Positions 35,865 through 46,164 of a stretch of DNA of 64,000 nt are shown here, in pieces. The translations under genes and the position numbers were made by a program. The stretch is from Arthrobacter sp. EpRS71 (GTDB lineage Bacteria; Actinomycetota; Actinomycetes; Actinomycetales; Micrococcaceae). Every line of letters starts with the position of its first letter. Within the stretch, counting starts at the first letter, position 1. The stretch is taken from assembly GCF_001512285.1 (NCBI RefSeq), contig NZ_LNUV01000003.1:285540-349539 (forward strand), read 5' to 3'. A model generated the notes under the pieces. The model had not been told where the DNA came from, did not search any database, and was given only the letters and a program-made list of their open reading frames with translations.

Positions 35865-36503
35865 ATGCGACGCTCGCTCATTCCGGCTGCCCTCCTTGCG
35901 GTTGGCCTGCTGATTGCGCCCGTTTCCGCCGCTCACGCCGCGCCGTGTGAAGGAAAATTCTCCTGCGCACCCACTGAGGGTGCCGGCGAACCCTTGCCGA
36001 CGCAGCCCGGACTGGCTCCCGAGGAGGGCAAGAAACCCATGCCCAATCCGGGGCCAACCCGAGTCCGGGAAACGCAACTGGCTCCCGCACCCGCACCACC
36101 TGTGCAAGCGCCTCCGGTTCAAGCCGGGCAGCCGCCTGTCCAGGCGCCACCCCAGCCCGCGGTGACCCGGAACGTCACTGGGGCACCCCCGGTGAGCGCA
36201 CCGGCGTCGAGCTCCGCCGTTCCCACCGCAAGCGCCGGCACTGCCCCTGCGTCAGCAACGCCGTCGGCTTCGGTGTCGGTGTCGGTGCGTCCGGGCTCCG
36301 CAAGCGCGAGCCCGAGCTCATCCTCCAACTGGAACACGCCCGTGGACAAGGACAAGGAGACGCAGGCGGCAGCGCTGGCATCGAGCTCTTTTTCGGGTCC
36401 TAACATGCTGGGCCTTTTCGGGCTTCTGGGTGCTGTCCTGTTGGTTGGCTTGGGAGGGCTCGCGTTCGCACTATGGAGCAGGAACCGTCTGTCGTCGCAC
36501 TAA
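35865..36503 (+). CDS. Secreted Pro/Ser-rich protein with C-terminal membrane anchor
   Basis: A 212-residue protein with a clear signal peptide (MRRSLIPAALLAVGLLIAPVSAAHA, cleavage after AHA). Two Cys follow (APCEGKFSCAP), then a long Pro/Ala/Val and Ser/Ala-rich low-complexity segment (about 45-165). A C-terminal helix LGLFGLLGAVLLVGLGGLAFALW and a basic end RNRLSSH complete it. There is no LPxTG, so the helix itself anchors it with the bulk outside the membrane. AGGAGG lies eight bases before the ATG. It begins 12 bp after the EssC-like gene and ends the cluster, a place where a substrate or accessory of that ATPase could sit. Function unknown. Confidence 0.8.
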   Translation: MRRSLIPAALLAVGLLIAPVSAAHAAPCEGKFSCAPTEGAGEPLPTQPGLAPEEGKKPMPNPGPTRVRETQLAPAPAPPVQAPPVQAGQPPVQAPPQPAVTRNVTGAPPVSAPASSSAVPTASAGTAPASATPSASVSVSVRPGSASASPSSSSNWNTPVDKDKETQAAALASSSFSGPNMLGLFGLLGAVLLVGLGGLAFALWSRNRLSSH

Positions 36504-39634
<3,131 letters not shown>

Positions 39635-39671
39635 CCCGCAGACCTGTGACCCCCAGACCCTTTACCCGCCA

Positions 39672-40880
39672 GTGATCACAACACTCGCCATCGCGAACTA
39701 CCGGTCCATCCGGGACCTTGCCATGGAGTTGCACGGACTGGATGTCGTGACCGGGGCCAACGGCAGCGGTAAGTCCTCGCTGTACCGCGCGCTGCGTCTG
39801 TTGGCCGAGTGTGCCGGCGGCGACTCAGGAAACGTGGTGGGTTCGCTGGCCAGGGATGGTGGCTTGTCATCCACGCTCTGGGCCGGGCCGGAGTCCATCA
39901 GCGATGCCATGCGCCGTGGTGACGTTCCCGTCCAAGGAACGGTTCGGCGGGAGTCCGTGAATCTGAAACTGGGCTACTCCGGTGGCGAATTCGGCTACCT
40001 GGTGGATCTCGGCCTGCCGGTGCCCAGCGGCTCCGGATTTGATGCGGAGACGGGGAAGCCCGTGCCCTCTGCTTTCGGGCTGGACCCGGAAATCAAGCGG
40101 GAACAGATTTTCTCCGGGCCCGTTGCCCGGCCAGGGTCCTTACTGGTTGACCGCAAGGGCAGCTTGGCCAAGCTGCGCGGAGCCGATGGCGGATGGGCAG
40201 AGCTCTCCCGGCGTTTGGATACTTTTCAGAGCATGCTGACCGAAGTTTCGGACCAGGACCGGGCCCCGGAAGTGCTGCGCGTCAGGGATTCAGTACGTTC
40301 TTGGCGGTTTTACGATCACTTCCGCACAGATGCCGAGGCGCCGGCCAGGCAGGCTCACATCGGTACCCGCACCCCTGTTTTGCATCACAGCGGCAGGGAT
40401 GTGGCGGCTGCGCTCCAGACATTGCGGGAGGTGGGCTTCGAGCGGGAACTGGATGCCGCCGTCGATCATGCCTTTCCCGGAAGCCGGCTGGAGATCGCGG
40501 TCAACGACGGCCGCTTCAGCGTCGAGTTGCGGCAACCCGGCATGCTGAGGCCCATGAAGGCGGCAGAACTGTCCGATGGGACCCTGCGTTTCCTTCTGCT
40601 GACAGCTGCCCTCCTGACACCGCGACCGCCGGAATTGATGGTCCTGAACGAACCGGAAACCAGCCTCCACGTTGACCTGATGCCGGCACTGGCCGGGCTG
40701 ATTGTCCAAGCCAGTGCCAGCAGCCAGATGATTGTGGTGACCCACTCCGAAGCCCTGCTCAAGGCGCTGCGGGCGAGCGGTGCTGCCCATGAACATGAGC
40801 TCTACAAGGATCTGGGCGAAACCAGGATCAAGGGCCTGGGCTCGCTGGAAGGTCCTTCGTGGAGTTGGCCCAAGCGCTGA
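39672..40880 (+). CDS. AAA-type ATPase (SMC/RecF-like predicted ATPase)
   Basis: A 402-residue P-loop protein with N-terminal ITTLAIANYRSIRDLAMELHGLDVVTGANGSGKSSLYRAL (Walker A GANGSGKS). Late in the chain, LSDGTLRFLLLTAALLTPRPPELMVLNEPETSLHVDLMPALAGLI supplies the ABC-type signature, Walker B and D-loop, with MIVVTHSEALL giving the switch His. This is the split ABC/SMC head of COG4637-like predicted ATPases and OLD-like proteins, without a Toprim domain. I start it at GTG 39672, where the beta strand ITTLAIANYRSI begins. The ORF extends to 39549, but that part overlaps the phosphatase gene. No good ribosome-binding site precedes it. Possible DNA repair or defence role; no partner gene is adjacent. 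Confidence 0.8.
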   Translation: MITTLAIANYRSIRDLAMELHGLDVVTGANGSGKSSLYRALRLLAECAGGDSGNVVGSLARDGGLSSTLWAGPESISDAMRRGDVPVQGTVRRESVNLKLGYSGGEFGYLVDLGLPVPSGSGFDAETGKPVPSAFGLDPEIKREQIFSGPVARPGSLLVDRKGSLAKLRGADGGWAELSRRLDTFQSMLTEVSDQDRAPEVLRVRDSVRSWRFYDHFRTDAEAPARQAHIGTRTPVLHHSGRDVAAALQTLREVGFERELDAAVDHAFPGSRLEIAVNDGRFSVELRQPGMLRPMKAAELSDGTLRFLLLTAALLTPRPPELMVLNEPETSLHVDLMPALAGLIVQASASSQMIVVTHSEALLKALRASGAAHEHELYKDLGETRIKGLGSLEGPSWSWPKR

Positions 40881-40926
40881 GCAGCCGCTTCCTCAGAAGC
40901 CACAGCCCACCTCAACGCGGCGTACG

Positions 40927-42294
40927 TCAGAGCGCAGAACCGATGGACGCGAGTGCCCGCGGGGCGTTCCCGGCGTAACGGTTCTCCGGGCGCGCCAATC
41001 CGTAGTGCCCCCGCAGGGTGGAGGCAGTGTATTCGGTGCGGAACAGGCCGCGCTGCTGAAGGATGGGCACCACGTGGTCCACGAAGATCTCCAAACCGGA
41101 AAGCAGCACGGGAGGCATGATGTTGAAGCCGTCGGCTGCTCCGGCATAAAACCACTCTTGGATGGCGTCGGCTACCTGTTCCGGAGTGCCCGTGATGGTC
41201 CGGTGGCCACGTCCGCCACCCAGGCGACCGATCAGCTGCCGGACGGTGAGCTGTTCACGCCTGGCCAGTTCCACAATGAGCGTGTAGCGGCTCTTGGCTC
41301 CCTCTATGTCGTCCTCGGAAGGCAGGTCCGCAGGCAGTTGGCGGTCCAAGGGGAGGTCCTCAGGATCCACACGAAGGGTCTTGGCCAGTTGTTCACGGGC
41401 GTACTCGGGCTTGATGAGTTGGTCCAGTTCGCGCTCCAATTTCAGGGCCTCGGCTTCCGTGGAGCCGATCACCGGGACGATTCCGGGCAGGATTTTGATG
41501 CCTTCCGGGTCCCGGCCTACGGCTGCTGTGCGTGCCTTCAGGTCTGCATGGAAAGCCTGGGCGTCCTTGAGGGTCTGGTGCGCGGTGAACACGGCTTCGG
41601 CATACTGCGCTGCAAGGTTTTTGCCGTTGTCCGATGACCCGGCCTGCACAATCAGCGGATGGCCTTGCGGGGAGCGGGGGACGTTCAGTGGTCCCCGGAC
41701 GCGGAAGTGCTTGCCCTCGTGGTCCACCGTGCGGATCTTTGTGTCATCACCCCATACTCCGTCGGCTTTGTCGGCCAGGATGGCATCGTCTTCCCAGCTG
41801 TCCCAGAGCTTTTGGGCTACCTCTATGAATTCCGCGGCCCGTTCGTACCTCACTGCGTGTGCCGGCTGGTCATCCACGCCGAAGTTTCGCGCGGCATCGG
41901 GCCCGGCCGTTGTCACGACATTCCAACCGGCGCGGCCTCCGCTGACCCAGTCAACGGATGCGAAGCGGCGGGCGAGATTGAAGGGGTCGTTGTAGGTGGT
42001 GGATGCGGTGGCGATCAGGCCGATCTTCTGCGTTGCTGCGGCGATGGCCGTCAGGAGCACGGTGGGCTCCAACTTCCCGGCCGGGCGGCGGCCCACTTCA
42101 CCGAAAAGGGCGGGGGAGTCCGCAAAAAAGATGGAGTCCAGTTTGCCGCGTTCGGCTGTGCGGGCCAAGTGCTGGTAGTGCTCAACCTTGGTGGCAGCGA
42201 GGGGGTCGCTTTCCGGTAGACGCCATGATGCTTCATGATGTCCGGTGCTCATCAGGAAGGCGTTGAGGTGAAGGTGGCGGACTGGCGGGGTCAT
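40927..42294 (-). CDS. LLM-class flavin-dependent monooxygenase (NtaA/DszA family)
   Basis: A 455-residue FMNH2-dependent monooxygenase of the nitrilotriacetate/DszA/SnaA branch of bacterial luciferase-like enzymes. Features: HLHLNAFLMSTGHHEASWRLPESDP at the N-terminus, LDSIFFADSPALF, RFASVDWVSGGRAGWNVVTT, RSPQGHPLIVQAGSSDNGK, GTPEQVADAIQEWFYAGAADGFNIMPP. It needs a separate flavin reductase, not seen nearby. Members oxidise aminopolycarboxylates or organosulfur compounds, and the substrate here is unknown. AGGAG stands at the right distance from the ATG. It is a single leftward gene convergent with the AAA ATPase. The ~300 bp upstream may encode a short leader peptide. Confidence 0.9.
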   Translation of the reverse strand: MTPPVRHLHLNAFLMSTGHHEASWRLPESDPLAATKVEHYQHLARTAERGKLDSIFFADSPALFGEVGRRPAGKLEPTVLLTAIAAATQKIGLIATASTTYNDPFNLARRFASVDWVSGGRAGWNVVTTAGPDAARNFGVDDQPAHAVRYERAAEFIEVAQKLWDSWEDDAILADKADGVWGDDTKIRTVDHEGKHFRVRGPLNVPRSPQGHPLIVQAGSSDNGKNLAAQYAEAVFTAHQTLKDAQAFHADLKARTAAVGRDPEGIKILPGIVPVIGSTEAEALKLERELDQLIKPEYAREQLAKTLRVDPEDLPLDRQLPADLPSEDDIEGAKSRYTLIVELARREQLTVRQLIGRLGGGRGHRTITGTPEQVADAIQEWFYAGAADGFNIMPPVLLSGLEIFVDHVVPILQQRGLFRTEYTASTLRGHYGLARPENRYAGNAPRALASIGSAL

Positions 42295-42590
42295 GGTTGC
42301 TCCTCTAGTCAGGACGTTGTGCGGCTGGTGTGTGGCAACTCAAGCACGGGCCCAAAGGCCTTTGCCAGCAGCCCGACATGTCTGCGCAACAGCGCGAAAC
42401 CGGGGTTCACCGCACGCAACGCCGCTCAATTCGACGCCACGGGAGGCAACACAAGCAGCCCAGCGAACCGTGGGTGGGACAGCGCAGGGAGACCATCCCG
42501 GCGTCGTGCATCCTCAACGTGACTGATAGTTCCATCACGGAAAGGGCAGTTTGGCAGGGTGCGCATGTGCAACCCGACTACCATTGGTAG
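42295..42590. other. Intergenic region ahead of the flavin monooxygenase and acetyltransferase genes
   Basis: This 296-bp stretch holds the divergent promoters of both neighbours. I see no long conserved ORF and no riboswitch I can recognise. Two short leftward ORFs end just before the monooxygenase ribosome-binding site. One has 33 codons (42410-42309, GTG start, containing LLRRHVGLL). The other, overlapping in a second frame, has 24 codons with three Cys (42379-42305). Either could be a translated leader. Confidence 0.4.
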
Positions 42591-43103
42591 GTGCTTTCGC
42601 CGATTACCGTCCGTCCCGCCCTGCCCGAAGACTACGACGCCGTTGCCCGCATTACGCAGGACTCGTACGTCACCGCGGGGTACTACGGCGATGCTGATCA
42701 CCCGTACCTGAAGAAACTCCAGGACGTGGCTGGTCGCGCGGAGCACGCGGACATCCTGGTGGCCGAGCGCAACGGTGAAGTCATCGGCTCGGTGACGGCG
42801 GCACCGGCAGGTGGCGGCTTCTCTGACATCGGCCTGGATGACGAACTTGAACTGCGTACCCTGGTAGTGGACCCGTCCGTGCAGCGCTCCGGCGCGGGCC
42901 GTGCGTTGGTGCAGGCCGTCGTCGACCAAGCCAAGGCCATGGAAGGGATCAACGCAGTGTCCCTGACCACCGGTGCCACGTGGGAAAGTGCGAACGCCCT
43001 CTACTCGCGGACCGGCTTCGACCGTGCCCCGCACCGGGACTGGTTTGTTCCCGGGACCGACATAAAGCTGTTCGTTTACCGGCTGGACCTCCCGCAGTCA
43101 TAA
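42591..43103 (+). CDS. GNAT-family N-acetyltransferase
   Basis: A 170-residue GNAT acetyltransferase. It opens ITVRPALPEDYDAVARITQDSYV. The acetyl-CoA binding motif A follows LRTLVVDPSVQRSGAGRALVQAVVDQAKAMEG (Q/R-x-x-G-x-A pyrophosphate loop QRSGAGRA), then SLTTGATWESANALYSRTGFDRAPHRDWF, the typical motif B. The acceptor substrate is unknown. The GTG start at 42591 directly follows TTGGTAG with little room for a ribosome-binding site, so it may be leaderless. A single rightward gene followed by ridA after 60 bp; the two may share a transcript. Confidence 0.9.
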   Translation: MLSPITVRPALPEDYDAVARITQDSYVTAGYYGDADHPYLKKLQDVAGRAEHADILVAERNGEVIGSVTAAPAGGGFSDIGLDDELELRTLVVDPSVQRSGAGRALVQAVVDQAKAMEGINAVSLTTGATWESANALYSRTGFDRAPHRDWFVPGTDIKLFVYRLDLPQS

Positions 43104-43163
43104 AGTTTCCTTCGTAAACGCCGGTCAACGGACCGCGCGAAAACTGCACAGGAAAGGCGCGGC

Positions 43164-43544
43164 ATGCGCAAGACATTCGGCACGGGCTCGGTTTGGGAAC
43201 AGACACTGGGTTACTCCCGCGCAGTCCAGGTGGACAACACGCTCTTCATTTCCGCAACGGCCGCATCAGGACCAGAGGGCATCGTTGGCGACGACTTCTA
43301 CTCGCAGACCAAATACATTCTGGAGAAGCTGGGTGCCGTCCTTGAGGAGGCCGGCTTCTCCTACCAGGACGTGGTCCAGTCCAAGCTGTACCTGACGGAC
43401 ATCAGCAAATGGGAAGACGCCGGCCGCGCGCACGGCGAGGTGTTCGGCGAGATCCGTCCGACTCTGGCCTTGGTGCACGTCCTGCCGTTCCTCGACCCCG
43501 AAATGCTCGTGGAGATCGAGCTCGTGGCGCAGAAGTCCGCGTAG
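43164..43544 (+). CDS. RidA/YjgF-family protein
   Basis: A 126-residue RidA-superfamily member (MRKTFGTGSVWEQTLGYSRAVQVDNTLFISATAASGPEGIVG ... LEEAGFSYQDVVQSKLYLTDISKWEDAGRAHGEVFGEIRPTLALVHVLPFLDPEMLVEIELVAQ). The late Glu (VEIEL) is kept. The Arg that canonical RidA uses to bind the imine carboxylate (usually R-P-A-R/S-x) is replaced around RPTLALV, so it may belong to an Rid1-7 subgroup instead of archetypal RidA. An AAAGG-like site precedes the ATG. Expected role: hydrolysis of reactive enamine/imine intermediates, or a related reaction in its own pathway. A strong hairpin terminator follows. Confidence 0.88.
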   Translation: MRKTFGTGSVWEQTLGYSRAVQVDNTLFISATAASGPEGIVGDDFYSQTKYILEKLGAVLEEAGFSYQDVVQSKLYLTDISKWEDAGRAHGEVFGEIRPTLALVHVLPFLDPEMLVEIELVAQKSA

Positions 43545-43559
43545 TCACCCAACTGGGTC

Positions 43560-43601
43560 GCAGATCAGGTCGTTCTCAGCGCTGGGAACGACCTGATCTG
43601 C
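43560..43601. terminator. Bidirectional terminator between ridA-like gene and response regulator
   Basis: GCAGATCAGGTCGTTC (43560-43575) and GAACGACCTGATCTGC (43586-43601) are perfect 16-bp arms around a 10-nt loop. Outer ACCCAA/TTGGGT bases extend the pairing. It lies between two convergent genes (ends 43544 and 43614) and can terminate both. No long T-run follows. Confidence 0.8.
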
Positions 43602-43613
43602 TACTTACTTGGG

Positions 43614-44273
43614 TCAGGCGGGGACGCCGTAACGGTGTTCCGGGCGGCCCGTGCTTCCGTACCGCAGCTGGATGTCGACGGCGCCATCGTCCGCGAGGGA
43701 GGACAGGTACCTTTGCGCCGTGGCCCGGGAGACGCCAACCCTTTCAGCCACCTCGGCGGCTGAATACTGCTCACCGGGAAGCAAGGATTCCAGCACTGCG
43801 GCTTCCGTGGCTGAACGGGGCTTCGCTGACGGTGTGACATCGCCCGGAATCAGCGACCGTTTGGCGCGCTCAATAGTAATCTGGTCAACCGCTGTTTGCT
43901 GGCCGAGAATGCGGCGATACCGTGCGTAGGACCTGAGCTGTTGAGACAAGGACTCGGCGGTGAAGGGCTTCAACATGTATCCCAAGGCACCGCGCCGCAG
44001 GGCAACCTTGATGGATTGCGCGTCAGAGGCAGCCGTCAGCATCACCGCATCCACATCCAGCTGACCCAACAAGTCCAAGCCGGATCCGTCGGGCAGATAC
44101 ACGTCCAGCAGCACCAGATCGGGCCGCAGGCTGTGGATGGCCTGCAGTGCTTGGGAAACGGATCCCGCCGGCGCCAGCGCCATGAAACCGGCCACGGAAT
44201 CCACATAAGCTGCGTGGAGTCTTGCCACGTGGAAGTCGTCGTCCACAATCAGCACCCGCAAATCCTCAGCCAT
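43614..44273 (-). CDS. Response regulator, CitB/DcuR family
   Basis: A 219-residue two-component regulator with an N-terminal receiver (VLIVDDDFHVARLH, phospho-acceptor Asp57 in LVLLDVYLPDGSGL, Thr in VMLTAAS, Lys in GYMLKPF). A linker and a C-terminal winged-helix domain follow (YSAAEVAERVGVSRATAQRYLSSLADDGAVDIQLRYGSTGRPEHRYGV). This layout is that of CitB/DcuR/DctR regulators of C4-dicarboxylate or citrate uptake. It overlaps the sensor kinase gene by eight bases. The divergently transcribed CitMHS transporter beyond the kinase is the obvious target. Confidence 0.93.
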   Translation of the reverse strand: MAEDLRVLIVDDDFHVARLHAAYVDSVAGFMALAPAGSVSQALQAIHSLRPDLVLLDVYLPDGSGLDLLGQLDVDAVMLTAASDAQSIKVALRRGALGYMLKPFTAESLSQQLRSYARYRRILGQQTAVDQITIERAKRSLIPGDVTPSAKPRSATEAAVLESLLPGEQYSAAEVAERVGVSRATAQRYLSSLADDGAVDIQLRYGSTGRPEHRYGVPA

Positions 44274-45990
44274 TGCTGTCCTCCCTCAACGTTGAGTCGG
44301 TCTTTACGCTTGTGGGCTCCGCGGAATCCATGACACCAGGGATAGTGGCCATGAACACGGCGCCCGGACCACCCGTGGTCCCGGGCTCCAAGACGCGGAC
44401 GTCTCCGCCACGCCGCCGCGCAAGCTGCCGCACCAGGGCCAACCCCAAACCTTGTCCAGCCCCCGAGCGTACCGGTTGTTCCGACGTCGTAAATCCTTCC
44501 GCGAAAACCTCGTCCGGTTCCAGGCTCCCCAAACCGTCGCCTGAATCGCCCACCACAATGTGCAGGGTCCCGCCGGTTGTTGTGGCGTCGTCCAGCAGCT
44601 CAACCTCCACCCAACGTTCCACTGAAGAGCCGGCGACGGCGGCGCTCACCGCGTTGTCGATCAGGTTGCCGAGCACGGTGGTGACGTCCTGGGGATCGGC
44701 GACGTGGCCCCTGACCAGGGTTTCGGGGCCAATCCGGAGGGTCACTCCGCGCTCCGAGGATTCCACGCCCTTCGCGCCAACGAACGCCTGAAGGTACGTG
44801 TCCTGGAGCAGCTCGGCTTGTTCCACCGGAAACTTCAGGGGCCCTGTGGCTGAGATTCTGGCCAGGTACTCCTTGGCGGCGTCGTGCTGGCCGATGCTCA
44901 TAAACCCGGCGATGGTGTGGAGTTGGTTGGCGAATTCGTGGCGTTGGGCGCGGAGGGCCGTGGACATGGTGCCCACGGCGTCGAGTTGCCGGGTGAGTTG
45001 CTGCAATTCAGTACGGTCCCGCAGCATGACCACCCAACCGAGGTCCTCCTGCCGGTGCCAGGCTTTGCGTGCGCTGGCCACCACAACGCGTCCGCCGGCC
45101 ACGATCTCCACGGCCTCGGCGTCGCGGGCTGCAGGTTGGGTGAGCTGCTTGAGCTGCTGGGGAACGGCCGCCGAAGCCCAGTCCTGTCCCGTCGCGTCGG
45201 GCATGTCCAAGAGGCGTGCGGCGGCGGCGTTGAACACCGAAATGCGTCCGTCCGCGGCGATGCCGATCACGCCCTCATCCACACCTTGGAGCACCGCCAC
45301 CTGGTCGTGTACCAAGGTGCTGATTTCCTCGGGTTCCAAGCCGAGCGTGAGCCGCTGAAGCCTGCGCCTGAGCAGGAAGGACGCAAGGACGCCGGCAAGC
45401 AGTGCGCCACCGGCTGTGAGGGCAATCGGCACGATGTCGCGGGCCAGGCTGTTACTGAGGGATTCCACGGAATAGCCCACGCTGACCTCGCCCACAATGG
45501 TCTCAGAGCTCCCAGGCGCATACACAGGCACTTTGGCCCCGGCCGATGGTCCCAGAGTTCCTGTGTTGCGGGTGGTGATTTCTTCGCCGCCAAGGGCCAC
45601 CGAGGGGTCGGTGCTGACGCGTTCGCCCAGCCGGGCGACGTCCGGATGCGCCAGCCTCAGTCCGGTTTCATCCGTGATGACCACGAAGAGTGCTCCGGTC
45701 CGGATCCGGACGGCTTCGGCCGCAGTTTGCAGGGTGCCGACGGCGAGCACCTCAGGAGGAGGCGTACCTTCTTCTTTGCTGATGGTCTGGACGCCGGACC
45801 TGATATCGGGATCCGCGGCGACTGTCCTGGCCAGGGTGAGCGCCTGATTCTCGGCTTCGGTGCCGATCCGTTCATACACCAACCAGGCATGGACAGTCCC
45901 GCTGAGCAGGACAACCAGTAGGACCACTCCCAACTGAAGGAGGAGGGTCTGGGTGGAGAAACGCATGCTGACACGACTGTTGCGCGGCAC
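44266..45990 (-). CDS. Sensor histidine kinase, CitA/DcuS family
   Basis: A 574-residue membrane sensor. TM1 (about 15-38), an extracytoplasmic PAS-like (sCache) domain (about 40-185, ITDETGLRLAHPDVARLGERV), TM2 (about 186-207), a cytoplasmic PAS (about 225-330), the phosphorylated H-box RAQRHEFANQLHTIAGFM (His351) and an HATPase domain with VLGNLIDNAVSAAV, VGDSGDGLG and GQGLGLALVRQLARRRGG. This is the CitA/DcuS/DctS type that senses citrate or C4-dicarboxylates. I choose GTG 45990 because GGAAAGGAGCGAAG precedes it. ATG 45966 is an internal alternative, and the ORF to 46050 lacks a ribosome-binding site. Operon with the regulator; divergent from the CitMHS gene. Confidence 0.93.
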   Translation of the reverse strand: MPRNSRVSMRFSTQTLLLQLGVVLLVVLLSGTVHAWLVYERIGTEAENQALTLARTVAADPDIRSGVQTISKEEGTPPPEVLAVGTLQTAAEAVRIRTGALFVVITDETGLRLAHPDVARLGERVSTDPSVALGGEEITTRNTGTLGPSAGAKVPVYAPGSSETIVGEVSVGYSVESLSNSLARDIVPIALTAGGALLAGVLASFLLRRRLQRLTLGLEPEEISTLVHDQVAVLQGVDEGVIGIAADGRISVFNAAAARLLDMPDATGQDWASAAVPQQLKQLTQPAARDAEAVEIVAGGRVVVASARKAWHRQEDLGWVVMLRDRTELQQLTRQLDAVGTMSTALRAQRHEFANQLHTIAGFMSIGQHDAAKEYLARISATGPLKFPVEQAELLQDTYLQAFVGAKGVESSERGVTLRIGPETLVRGHVADPQDVTTVLGNLIDNAVSAAVAGSSVERWVEVELLDDATTTGGTLHIVVGDSGDGLGSLEPDEVFAEGFTTSEQPVRSGAGQGLGLALVRQLARRRGGDVRVLEPGTTGGPGAVFMATIPGVMDSAEPTSVKTDSTLREDSNG

Positions 45991-46164
45991 CTTCGCTCCT
46001 TTCCTCCTGATCCATTGAATCACTGAGCACAATGCGCAAAACGTTCGCAACGAGCAGTATTCCCAACAATTCCCCGAAACCCCTGCCCGTGACGGAGGCC
46101 ACCATATCGTCTGTAGTGCGCATCACACCGACGTGGTGCCATTCACAGTAGTAAGGAGCCGGCC

